This document shows positions 1 through 7,783 of a DNA stretch of 12,726 bases, one piece after another. Within the stretch, counting starts at the first letter, position 1; each line of letters begins with the position of its first letter. Where the stretch lies: positions 1 to 12,726 of the forward strand of contig CAOOMX010000037.1 in the NCBI GenBank assembly GCA_948497845.1. The letters are read 5' to 3'. The notes under the pieces were generated by a model that was not told the origin of the DNA, did not search any database, and was given only the letters and a program-made list of their open reading frames with translations. Position numbers and translations under genes: made by a program. This DNA comes from an uncultured Bacilli bacterium. Its GTDB lineage: Bacteria > Bacillota_I > Bacilli_A > RF39 > UBA660.

Positions 1-68
1 AATAAAATTTTATCATTCTTTTTATTTAGTGTGAACCTTAAAGGTATTATAATCATAATTCTTCTTTT

Positions 69-1814
69 TTATTTTTTGTCTATTGCTATTCCTAATTCTT
101 TTAATTGAATCTCATCAACTGTATTTGGACATTCGCTCATTAAATCAGAAGCACTAGCCGTTTTAGGGAACGCTATTACATCTCTTATATTTTCTGTTTC
201 TGTTAAAAGCATTACTAGTCTATCTAGTCCAAAAGCAATTCCACCATGTGGAGGTGTTCCGTATTTTAACGCATCTACAAAGAAACCAAATTTTTCTCTA
301 ATCTGTTCAGGTGTTAGTTCTAATGCTTCAAACATTTTCTCTTGAACTGCTTCGTCATGTATACGAACAGATCCTCCACCTGCTTCATAGCCATTTATTA
401 CAATGTCATAGGCTTTAGAATAACAATGTGCTTTATCATTAAGAAGTTTATCTACATCTTCATCCTTTGGAGAAGTAAATGGGTGGTGTGTAGCCATGAA
501 ACGATTTTCTTCTTCACTCCATTCGAAAGCTGGAAAATCTGTTACCCAAAGTAGTTTGTAATCACCTTCTTTAATGAGATTTAAATCACGAGCTAATTTG
601 CACCTTAAAGCTCCAAGGGCAGTCTTTACAATGCTTTTTTTATCACTAATAATAAATACCATGTCATTTTTTTCTAATTTTAATCTATTTATTAAGGCAT
701 TTAATTCATTTTCACTTAATAATTTAGCAATAGAACCTGTTACTTCATCTTCATATTTGATATAAGCTAAACCTTTTGCTTTGTATGTCTTTACATAATC
801 TGTTAATTTATCTATTTCTTTTCTAGAGTAATTAGCTGCACAATTTTTAGCAACAATAGCATTTATTATTCCACCATTGTCAATATTGCTCTTTAAAAAT
901 TCAATTCCAGTATTGATAAAAACTTCAGTAATGTCTTCAATTGGAAGGTCAAATCTTAAATCAGGCTTATCACTACCATATTTATCTATAGCATCATCAT
1001 ATTTCATTTTCATAAGTGGTAAGCTTATATCTATTCCTTTTATTTCTTTAAAGACATGCGCTACTAGTTTTTCCGCTGTAGCCATTACATCAAATTCATC
1101 TACAAAAGACATTTCCATATCAATTTGAGTAAATTCTGGTTGTCTATCTGCTCTTAGATCTTCATCTCTAAAACATCTTGCTATTTGAAAATACTTTTCC
1201 ATTCCTCCAACCATCAATAATTGTTTGAATAATTGTGGTGATTGTGGAAGCGCATAAAACTTTCCTTTACTAACACGTGATGGAACAAGATAATCTCTAG
1301 CCCCTTCTGGTGTACTTTTGCATAAAATAGGTGTTTCTACTTCAATAAAGTCTTCCTTATCTAAGAAATTACGTACTGCTAAAACAATTTTATGTCTGGT
1401 GATTAATTTTTCGCTTAAACTATTTCTTCTTATATCTAAGTAACGATACTTTAATCGAGTATCTTCTAATGCTGTTGTAGAATCACTTATTTCAAATGGT
1501 ACTTCTAATGATTTATTTAATAATACTAAGTCTTCTACTTCAATTTCTATTTCTCCACTTTTTAAAGTTTCATTTTTCTTTTCTCTTTCTACTACTTTTC
1601 CTCTTGCTTTTATTACATATTCATTTTTTAAAGTTTCTGCCAACTCATATGCAGTTGTATTAGGACGTATAACAAGTTGTACAATTCCAGATCTATCTCT
1701 TAAATCAATAAATAGTAATCCTCCAAGATTTCTTTTTTTAGCTACCCAGCCATATACTTCTACTACTTCTCCTACTCTTTTTATATTAAGTGTAGTATTC
1801 ATTATTTTTTTCAT
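69..1814 (-). CDS. aspS: Aspartyl-tRNA synthetase (bacterial type)
   Basis: Cytoplasmic class II synthetase that charges tRNA-Asp with aspartate using ATP. At 581 residues it is the usual length for the bacterial form (about 590). Visible in order: an N-terminal OB-fold anticodon-binding domain (about 1-105); motif 1 around FIEVETPIL (156-164); QSPQ (191-194); motif 2 from FRDEDLRADRQPEF (215-228), with the ATP-binding Arg in FRDE; a GAD insertion (about 280-420); HHPFTSP; and motif 3 GIAFGLDRL (525-533). Leu30 in RNLGG lies where nondiscriminating enzymes such as that of Pseudomonas have His, which hints at a tRNA-Asp-specific enzyme (inference). The first ATG is preceded by AAGGAAGG at 5 nt spacing, so that start is preferred over the Met at codon 5. 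It has its own promoter and T-box leader downstream of dtd. Bases 1-68 beyond its stop show no clear gene or terminator. Confidence 0.98.
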   Translation of the reverse strand: MKKIMNTTLNIKRVGEVVEVYGWVAKKRNLGGLLFIDLRDRSGIVQLVIRPNTTAYELAETLKNEYVIKARGKVVEREKKNETLKSGEIEIEVEDLVLLNKSLEVPFEISDSTTALEDTRLKYRYLDIRRNSLSEKLITRHKIVLAVRNFLDKEDFIEVETPILCKSTPEGARDYLVPSRVSKGKFYALPQSPQLFKQLLMVGGMEKYFQIARCFRDEDLRADRQPEFTQIDMEMSFVDEFDVMATAEKLVAHVFKEIKGIDISLPLMKMKYDDAIDKYGSDKPDLRFDLPIEDITEVFINTGIEFLKSNIDNGGIINAIVAKNCAANYSRKEIDKLTDYVKTYKAKGLAYIKYEDEVTGSIAKLLSENELNALINRLKLEKNDMVFIISDKKSIVKTALGALRCKLARDLNLIKEGDYKLLWVTDFPAFEWSEEENRFMATHHPFTSPKDEDVDKLLNDKAHCYSKAYDIVINGYEAGGGSVRIHDEAVQEKMFEALELTPEQIREKFGFFVDALKYGTPPHGGIAFGLDRLVMLLTETENIRDVIAFPKTASASDLMSECPNTVDEIQLKELGIAIDKK

Positions 1815-1835
1815 TCTATCCTTCCTTTCAATAAA

Positions 1836-1894
1836 AATAAAAATCCTAGAATGTAAGGACGATGATTCGCGGTGCCACCTTACTTCATAGGATT
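1836..1894 (-). terminator. T-box-controlled intrinsic terminator
   Basis: AATCCTA (1888-1894) and TAGGATT (1842-1848) can close a long hairpin that also contains the GTAAGG/CCTTAC pairing. It is followed by a T-run on the minus strand (TTTTTATTTTT). It sits between the T-box motif and the aspS ribosome binding site, the standard place for the leader's conditional terminator. No terminator lies between dtd and this leader, so it may also stop transcripts arriving from rel-dtd. The exact partition between terminator and antiterminator was judged by eye. Confidence 0.75.
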
Positions 1895-2040
1895 CTATGC
1901 TCTTTTTTTCTTTAACGCAGAATTACGCTTTATTTAACGTTTGCCTGTCTTTTCTAGTAAATATTCTTGTTAATTTTCCACCTAGCATTAACTCTCTATA
2001 AAGCTTCCTTACTGTACTTTTTTCAAACAAATAAATGATA
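1836..2040 (-). promoter_or_regulatory. T-box riboswitch leader of aspS (Asp specifier)
   Basis: tRNA-sensing leader that lets transcription continue into aspS when tRNA-Asp is uncharged. The hallmark T-box sequence GGTGGCACCGCG lies at 1868-1879 (minus strand). It is flanked by GTAAGG (1878-1883) and CCTTAC (1853-1858), which can pair. A Stem I base can form from TGTTTG (2024-2029) and CAAACG (1938-1943). Just inside the 3' strand sits GAC (1947-1949) followed by a purine, which fits a specifier codon for aspartate and agrees with the gene downstream. The leader runs from the predicted transcription start near 2039 to the terminator T-run. Apical Stem I motifs were not verified by folding. 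Confidence 0.95.
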
Positions 2041-2045
2041 TATTC

Positions 2046-2074
2046 ATATTAAACTCTTTTTTTATTTTTGTCAA
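2046..2074 (-). promoter_or_regulatory. Vegetative (SigA-type) promoter of aspS
   Basis: Minus strand: a perfect -35 TTGACA (2069-2074), a 17-nt spacer and -10 TAATAT (2046-2051). The -35 begins only 4 nt after the dtd stop codon. It drives the T-box leader and makes aspS a separate transcription unit from rel-dtd. Confidence 0.9.
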
Positions 2075-2078
2075 TATA

Positions 2079-2522
2079 CTACTTATTTTTACTATCTATT
2101 GCTATAGTTATAGGTCCATCGTTTTCAATTTTGACAAGCATTTCTGCTCCAAAGATACCCGTTTCTACAGGAAGTAATTGGCTTAATTTTTGATTAAATT
2201 CTTCATAAAGTTTAATTGCTTGTTCTTTATTTAAAGCATTTATATATGATGGACGATTGCCTTTTTTGGTATCTGCAAATAGTGTGAATTGACTAATGGA
2301 TAATATAGAACCTCTTACATCTAAAACAGACTTGTTCATAATGCCTTCTTCATCATCAAAAATACGTAAATTTATTACTTTTTTTATCATATAATCAATA
2401 TCTTCACTGGTATCACTTTCAGTAAATCCTACTAGTATCGTTAAACCATGAGAAATACTTCCTACTACTTTATTATCTACAAGTACACTACTATTTCTAC
2501 TTCTTTGTATTACTACTCTCAT
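2079..2522 (-). CDS. dtd: D-aminoacyl-tRNA deacylase
   Basis: Hydrolyses D-amino acids (and glycine wrongly attached to tRNA-Ala) from tRNA, acting as a chirality checkpoint in the cytoplasm. At 147 residues it has the normal family length. The start MRVVIQR and both signature motifs are present: SQFTL (77-81) and NDGPITI (134-140), which carries the Gly-cisPro pair used for chiral selection. The start ATG has GGAAG upstream. It lies 13 nt after the rel stop, so the two are very probably one operon; rel-dtd adjacency is common in Firmicutes. The stop is TAG. Confidence 0.97.
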   Translation of the reverse strand: MRVVIQRSRNSSVLVDNKVVGSISHGLTILVGFTESDTSEDIDYMIKKVINLRIFDDEEGIMNKSVLDVRGSILSISQFTLFADTKKGNRPSYINALNKEQAIKLYEEFNQKLSQLLPVETGIFGAEMLVKIENDGPITIAIDSKNK

Positions 2523-2535
2523 TTTCTTCCATCCT

Positions 2536-4665
2536 TTATTTTAATGTATTTGTTACTTCTGTTATATTATGTATCTTTTGTAAATAATTACATATATTTT
2601 CTAATTCATCTTTATCTTTAATGCGTATTGTTAATTCATAGGCTAATGTTCCATTATAGTCTATGGAGTTACATGATTTTACTATGGCATCTTTTTTTCC
2701 TATTTCTGTAATTATTTCTGCTAATAAATTTTTATCTGTATTTGTATAAATATATAGTTTAGTAAAGTAAAAATTTGTTGTATTTGTATTCCATGTTACA
2801 TTTACGATTCTTTCATCTTTTCCTTTTATATTTGGGCAATCCTTTTTATGTATAGTTATTCCTTGTCCTTTAGTAATAAAGCCTAAGATAGCATCGTTTT
2901 TTACTGGCATACAACATTTAGCTAAATTTACCATGATGTTTTCTGCTCCTTCAACTAAAATATCACTTTTATAATTTATTTTGGGAGTGGTAGCCTTTCT
3001 TTCAAAGAAAGCATCTAAAACCATTGTTTTTTCTTCGTTTGTTAAATTAATGATATATCCTGCTGTATATCTTAAAGATCCAATAGATAGATATATTTCT
3101 TCTAAATCCTTTACCTTTAAATCCTTGCATATCTTATTTATTTTTTCATTTGTTAATGCTTCACTAAAAGATAGTTTTCTTTTTCTTAGTTCTTTTTCTA
3201 ATATGTCTTTTCCTTTAATAATATAATCTTCTCTATCTTGCTTGCTAAAGAAGGCTTTTATTTTATTTCTTGCTTGATTTGTTTTAACAAAATTTAACCA
3301 ATCTTTATTAGGCGTAGCAGTTGCATTGGTATTTATTTTTATAATGTCTTCATTTTTTAATTCAAAAGATAATGGTACAATAGCATCATTTACTATGGCC
3401 CCAACTGTTGTATCCCCAACTTTAGAATGAATTCGATAAGCAAAATCAATTGGTGTACTTCCACTAGGTAATTCTACAACATCTCCTTTAGGGGTATAAA
3501 CATATATCATATCGGCGAAGATATCACTGCTTATAGCTTGCTTAAACTCAGCATCTTCATTGTTTGTATTGGCTTCAATTACATTTCTAAAAAGTTCAAG
3601 CTTTTGTTCCATAATATTTTGAATCTTTTTAGCGCCTTTTTCTTTATAGGACCAGTGACTGGCTATCCCTTTTTCTGCTATTTCATCCATTTCATATGTT
3701 CTAACTTGTATTTCAAATACTTTTCCTGATACACCAAAAACAGTTGTGTGTAAAGATTGATACATGTTTTCTTTAGGACTAGCTATATAATCTTTAAAAC
3801 GCTTTTGCATTGGTCTAAATCTAGAATGAATTAAACCTATCGCTGTATAACATTCACTTTCTTGCTCAACAAAGATTCTTAATGCTAATATATCATATAT
3901 ATTATCCCATTTTTTTCCATTGTTTAATTTGTTATATATACTATATACACTTTTAACGCGACCCTTAATTTCAAATTTAATTCCAGCATCTGTAAGTAAT
4001 TCTATAAGACTTTCTTTCATTTCATTTAAGCAATCAGTTAATTCTTCAACAGTATCATTTAGTTTCTCTAGAATGTCATTGTATACATTTGGTTTTAAAT
4101 AGTATAATGATAAATTTTCAAGTTCACTTTTTATGGAATTTATCCCTAATCTATGAGCAATGGGTACTAGGACTTCCATTGTTTCAGTGGCTTTTTCCTT
4201 TTGCTTTTTGGGATTTATTGCCCAGTTAGTGCGCATATTATGTAGGCGATCTGCTAGTTTTACATATAAAACACGTACATCCTCAGCTAAGCCTACCAAA
4301 ATTTTTCTTAAATTAAAGACAGATGAATCACTATTATCAGGTAACTCTAATTTGTTTATTTTGGAAACTGAATTAACGATTTTTGCTACTTCACTACCAA
4401 ATGCTTCTTCTATATCTTCATAAGATTTTGAACCATTATTTATCACTTCATGTAAAAGCGCTGCTATAATCGTTGTATCATCAACATTTAAATCAGCTAA
4501 TATACTAGCGACTTCTAAAGGGTGGGTAATAAAATCATCACCACTTAGCCTTTTAGCCCCGTCATGCTCTTTTTGGGCATATTCATAAGCTCTTTTTATT
4601 TCATCTATATTTTCGCGCATAACTAGTTTTGCTTCTAAATCATTAAATGTAATCTTTTTTGTCAT
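2536..4665 (-). CDS. rel: Rel-family (p)ppGpp synthetase with degenerate hydrolase site
   Basis: Long RelA/SpoT homologue that makes the alarmone (p)ppGpp when uncharged tRNA enters the ribosome. From the chosen start it has 709 residues, slightly short of the usual 730-740. Order: HD domain (about 25-150), synthetase (about 220-340), TGS (about 386-447, with the conserved His413), zinc-finger-type region with Cys584-Cys585, and a C-terminal ACT domain (about 634-705). The synthetase looks active: D258 in YDILALR, the RFKD motif (289-292) of the Rel/SpoT type, and E318 in FEIQVRT. The HD domain keeps H48, H72 and D139, but the usual HDxxED reads HEVINN (72-77), so the metal-binding Asp and the catalytic Glu-Asp are changed. 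An in-frame ATG 17 codons upstream (4716) is possible, but the ATG at 4665 has AGGAG 7 nt before it and gives the normal N-terminus. The gene is divergent from the flippase and followed by dtd. Confidence 0.95.
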   Translation of the reverse strand: MTKKITFNDLEAKLVMRENIDEIKRAYEYAQKEHDGAKRLSGDDFITHPLEVASILADLNVDDTTIIAALLHEVINNGSKSYEDIEEAFGSEVAKIVNSVSKINKLELPDNSDSSVFNLRKILVGLAEDVRVLYVKLADRLHNMRTNWAINPKKQKEKATETMEVLVPIAHRLGINSIKSELENLSLYYLKPNVYNDILEKLNDTVEELTDCLNEMKESLIELLTDAGIKFEIKGRVKSVYSIYNKLNNGKKWDNIYDILALRIFVEQESECYTAIGLIHSRFRPMQKRFKDYIASPKENMYQSLHTTVFGVSGKVFEIQVRTYEMDEIAEKGIASHWSYKEKGAKKIQNIMEQKLELFRNVIEANTNNEDAEFKQAISSDIFADMIYVYTPKGDVVELPSGSTPIDFAYRIHSKVGDTTVGAIVNDAIVPLSFELKNEDIIKINTNATATPNKDWLNFVKTNQARNKIKAFFSKQDREDYIIKGKDILEKELRKRKLSFSEALTNEKINKICKDLKVKDLEEIYLSIGSLRYTAGYIINLTNEEKTMVLDAFFERKATTPKINYKSDILVEGAENIMVNLAKCCMPVKNDAILGFITKGQGITIHKKDCPNIKGKDERIVNVTWNTNTTNFYFTKLYIYTNTDKNLLAEIITEIGKKDAIVKSCNSIDYNGTLAYELTIRIKDKDELENICNYLQKIHNITEVTNTLK

Positions 4666-4694
4666 TTTTTTCTCCTGTTTTTCTTTTTGTTTTA

Positions 4695-4713
4695 TTAAGA
4701 ATATATTTCTTAA
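4695..4713. promoter_or_regulatory. Palindrome in the rel/flippase divergent intergenic region
   Basis: A perfect 7-bp inverted repeat, TTAAGAA-TATAT-TTCTTAA, lies in the 94-bp gap between the divergent rel and flippase starts. It could be a repressor or activator operator acting on either gene, or just AT-rich symmetry. A weak plus-strand promoter may overlap it (TTAACA at 4710-4715, 17 nt, CATATT at 4733-4738). On the minus strand a TATAAT-like -10 toward rel is visible near 4725, without a clear -35. Confidence 0.35.
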
Positions 4714-4759
4714 CATATATTTAATTATATAACATATTTATGAAATTAGCGAGGTGTAT

Positions 4760-6055
4760 ATGGCAAATTGTCGAAATGTATTTTTAAAATCTACTTTTAT
4801 TTTAATTATTAGTGGTTTTTTTACTAAAGTTATTGGTTTTGTTATTCGTATTGTTTATACCAGAATTATAGGTCCATATGGCATTAGTTTATTTTCTATT
4901 GCAATGCCTACATATTCTTTATTATTAACCATTTCTACCCTTGCTTTACCTATTGCCATATCGAAGCTAGTAGCTGAAGAAAAGGGTCGTAGTATTCGTA
5001 TTCTTACTTCTGCAACAACGATTATTTTAATTGTTAATTTTCTTTTAATTTTCCTTGTCTTATTTACAAAAGATTTCATCGCTTGTACCTTATTAAAAGA
5101 ACCTAAAGCTGCTTTTATCTTAGTGGCTATGGCTCTTACGCTTCCTTTTGTTTCTATTTCTAGTGTTTTAAAAGGTTACTTTGCTGGTAAACAAAATTTA
5201 ACTCCTCATGCTACTAGTAATGTTATTGAACAAATTGTACGTCTTATTATTATCCTTCTGGTTCTACCTATTCTTATGAAAAAAAGTGTTATGCATGCTG
5301 TTATAGGTCTAATTTTACTCACTATTATTTCAGAAATTAGTAGTATTATTGTCTTCTTTTTCTTCTTACCTAAAAAAATACACTTTAAAAATTATACTAT
5401 AGGGCCTAGTAAATCCATCACTAAAAATATCTTAGATATTTCTGTTCCCACAGTTTCGGGTCGAATTATCGGTAATATTGGTTATTTTTTTGAACCTATT
5501 ATCTTGACGCATCTTCTTTTAGCTAGCGGCTATACAAGTTCTTATATTTTAGCTGAATATGGTGCTTATAACGCTTATAGTATATCTCTTCTTACTATGC
5601 CTTCTTTTTTCATTGCGGCCATAAGCACTTCCCTTCTTCCTGAAATTAGTAAGTTTAACGCAGAAGGTAAAACAGAAGTTGTAAAAAGACGTATTAAACA
5701 AGGCCTTTTATTTGCTTTTTTTATCGGTGTCTTTTTCTCTTTAGTTATTTTCTTGTTTCGAGATCAACTTTTATTTACCCTTTATAAAACAACAAATGGA
5801 AGTGATTATATTAAGATACTAGCTCCTTTTTTTGTTTTGTTTTATTTAGAAGGTGTTTTAACATCTAGTCTGCAGGCTTTGGGGCAAGCAAAAACGACTA
5901 TGAAAATCTCTTTATGGGGTGTAATCGTTAAATTAATTATCTTAGCCGTTTTTTCTTTATGCCATATTGGCCTTTATAGTTTAGTTCTTTCTGAAATTAT
6001 TAATATTTTATTTGTTGTCTTTTTTAACTTTTATTTTTTAAAGAAAGCTATTTAA
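4760..6055 (+). CDS. MATE/SpoVB-type polysaccharide or lipid-linked oligosaccharide flippase
   Basis: Polytopic membrane protein of the oligosaccharide flippase (MVF/PST) superfamily, which moves lipid-linked glycans across the cytoplasmic membrane. The N-terminus, with LKSTFILIISGFFTKVIG and then RIIGPYGISLFSIAMP, follows the pattern of SpoVB-like proteins. About 12 hydrophobic segments are visible over 431 residues; SpoVB and MurJ usually have 14 over about 500, so this copy stops early at the C-terminus. The ATG at 4760 is preferred because GAGG (4751-4754) sits 5 nt before it. A GTG start at 4754 would lie inside that ribosome binding site. The gene is divergent from rel and convergent with the ABC exporter, with 1 nt between the stop codons. 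Substrate cannot be told from sequence; peptidoglycan precursor, capsule or spore-wall glycan are all possible. Confidence 0.85.
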   Translation: MANCRNVFLKSTFILIISGFFTKVIGFVIRIVYTRIIGPYGISLFSIAMPTYSLLLTISTLALPIAISKLVAEEKGRSIRILTSATTIILIVNFLLIFLVLFTKDFIACTLLKEPKAAFILVAMALTLPFVSISSVLKGYFAGKQNLTPHATSNVIEQIVRLIIILLVLPILMKKSVMHAVIGLILLTIISEISSIIVFFFFLPKKIHFKNYTIGPSKSITKNILDISVPTVSGRIIGNIGYFFEPIILTHLLLASGYTSSYILAEYGAYNAYSISLLTMPSFFIAAISTSLLPEISKFNAEGKTEVVKRRIKQGLLFAFFIGVFFSLVIFLFRDQLLFTLYKTTNGSDYIKILAPFFVLFYLEGVLTSSLQALGQAKTTMKISLWGVIVKLIILAVFSLCHIGLYSLVLSEIINILFVVFFNFYFLKKAI

Positions 6056-6056
6056 A

Positions 6057-7781
6057 TTACATTTCTTCTTTATATAAAGCTTTATAAATTTTATTTTTAG
6101 AAAGGAGTTTTGTATGTGTACCACTAGCTACAACTTTTCCTTTATCAATAACATGGATAATATCCGCATCTATAATTGTAGATAAACGGTGTGCTACAAT
6201 GATAATTGTATGATCCTTTACTAGATTATCTATCGCCTTTTTTATCTTGGATTGAGAAGCATTATCTAGGGCACTTGTTGCTTCATCAAAAAGAATGATT
6301 TTACTATTTTTTAGTAATGCTCTGGCTATAGCTAGTCTTTGCTTTTGCCCTCCGCTTAAGTTTACTCCACCTTCTCCAATAATGGTGTTATATTTATTTG
6401 GTAAAGACATAATATATTCATCAATCTCTGCCGTCATACAAGCTTCTCTTATTTTTTTTAAGCTTAGTTTTTCATTTACTATTTTTAAATTATCTAAAAT
6501 AGATTTATTAAATAAAAATGGATCCTGACGGATAATAGCAATATTTTTACGTAAGGCTTCTTCACTAAAATCATATAACGGTGTATCATCTATTAATATC
6601 ACCCCTTCATTAGGTTCAAAATAACGTAAAAGTAAATTAAAAATAGATGTTTTTCCTTGTCCTGACTTTCCTACAATAGCTATCTTTTTCTTTGGTTCAA
6701 TGATTAAATTTAAATTTTCGAATATTGCTGCTTCTTCATTGGCATACTTAAAATTAATATTTTTAAACTCTATCAATCCATCAATATTTGTCTTCTTTAC
6801 AGTACCAAAATGCTCATCTTCATATAATCTATTATTTAAAATTTCATCTATCCTTTCTACGGATACTTTCATTTTTTGAAAGGAAGTTGAAAAGTTCATC
6901 ATCCAATCAATTGTATTCATGAATTTATATAAATAATATGTTATAGACATTACAAAGGCAAAAGAGGTTTTAGAAAAATATATAAGAAGTATACATGTAA
7001 TAAAAACAACTGCTTCAAAAATGGCATTTAAAGTACTTACTACTGCCCAATAATTTCTTTCTACAATCATCTGCTTATTTGTTTTGTAATAGATGCCTCT
7101 TATGGTGTTTTTAATAGATAGATTTAATTTCTCTCTAATCCCTAAAGCTCTAATTTCTCTTATTCCTCTTATATTTTCATTTACTTCTGCAACAGCTTTG
7201 TCTTTTTCTTTGGTAATCTCTTTTTGGGCTTTTTTTATTTCAGGCATAAATTTCTTTGAAAAGAAGAAAAAACCTATTAAATAAATGATTACTTCTAAAG
7301 CTACAATCCATGAATTAAAACATATGTATATAAATACTATTAAACTTGTCCATAAAGCAATAAAGGTTCTTAATAAATTTTGAAATGCTTCTCTAATCGT
7401 TGATGCATCAGAAGTAATACGATTGATAAATTCTCCACTTGTCTTTTCTTCAAATGCTCTTGCTGGTAATAAACCTACTTTATGATATACATCATAATTT
7501 ATTTTTTCCATCACATTATTAGATACTTTCTGTATACAAATTTGACCAATACGATTAAATACTAAATCATCTAATGTTCCTATTATTAAATAAAATACTA
7601 TGATGAGAATCGCGCTTGAAAATGCTCCAATAGCTGTTTTATCAATAGCAAGCCCCATAAAATAACCATATAATACTCCTAATATTGAGGAGATAAAAAT
7701 TAAAATTATACCTTTTATAAGTAAGTTTTTTTCTGCTTTATAATATTTTTTTAAAAACCTATACATATCTTTATATTTCAT
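6057..7781 (-). CDS. ABC exporter half-transporter (fused membrane and ATPase domains)
   Basis: Type IV ABC exporter subunit that works as a dimer to expel a hydrophobic compound, peptide or lipid using ATP. The membrane domain (about 1-310) has hydrophobic helices near 22-45, 55-70, 138-175 and 248-292. The ATPase domain (about 335-574) is intact: Walker A GKSGQGKT (371-378), Q-loop Gln419 in IRQDP, signature LSGGQ (475-479), Walker B ILFDE with catalytic Glu500, and H-loop His531. Length 574 is typical for the family. The start is 2 nt after the mutS stop, with a GGGTGAT ribosome binding site inside the mutS end, so it is cotranscribed with mutS and perhaps translationally linked. No second half-transporter is adjacent, which suggests a homodimer. 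Substrate unknown; a lipid A/MsbA-type role is unlikely in a Gram-positive. Confidence 0.92.
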   Translation of the reverse strand: MKYKDMYRFLKKYYKAEKNLLIKGIILIFISSILGVLYGYFMGLAIDKTAIGAFSSAILIIVFYLIIGTLDDLVFNRIGQICIQKVSNNVMEKINYDVYHKVGLLPARAFEEKTSGEFINRITSDASTIREAFQNLLRTFIALWTSLIVFIYICFNSWIVALEVIIYLIGFFFFSKKFMPEIKKAQKEITKEKDKAVAEVNENIRGIREIRALGIREKLNLSIKNTIRGIYYKTNKQMIVERNYWAVVSTLNAIFEAVVFITCILLIYFSKTSFAFVMSITYYLYKFMNTIDWMMNFSTSFQKMKVSVERIDEILNNRLYEDEHFGTVKKTNIDGLIEFKNINFKYANEEAAIFENLNLIIEPKKKIAIVGKSGQGKTSIFNLLLRYFEPNEGVILIDDTPLYDFSEEALRKNIAIIRQDPFLFNKSILDNLKIVNEKLSLKKIREACMTAEIDEYIMSLPNKYNTIIGEGGVNLSGGQKQRLAIARALLKNSKIILFDEATSALDNASQSKIKKAIDNLVKDHTIIIVAHRLSTIIDADIIHVIDKGKVVASGTHTKLLSKNKIYKALYKEEM

Positions 7782-7783
7782 TA

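Noticed and set aside
1..68. A possible start (ATG at 16, minus strand) and a TATAAT (46-51) for a gene beyond the left edge.
   Set aside because: There is no ribosome binding site, no -35, and only five codons are visible, so nothing can be called.
342..1128. Plus-strand reading frames of 60-105 codons across aspS, rel, ABC, mutS and the surface gene.
   Set aside because: They are antisense shadows of strongly supported genes, with no ribosome binding sites and compositions reflecting the other strand.
4666..4716. A longer Rel N-terminus starting at 4716.
   Set aside because: The extra 17 residues are Lys-rich and unlike Rel proteins, and the AGGAG site is correctly spaced only for the ATG at 4665.
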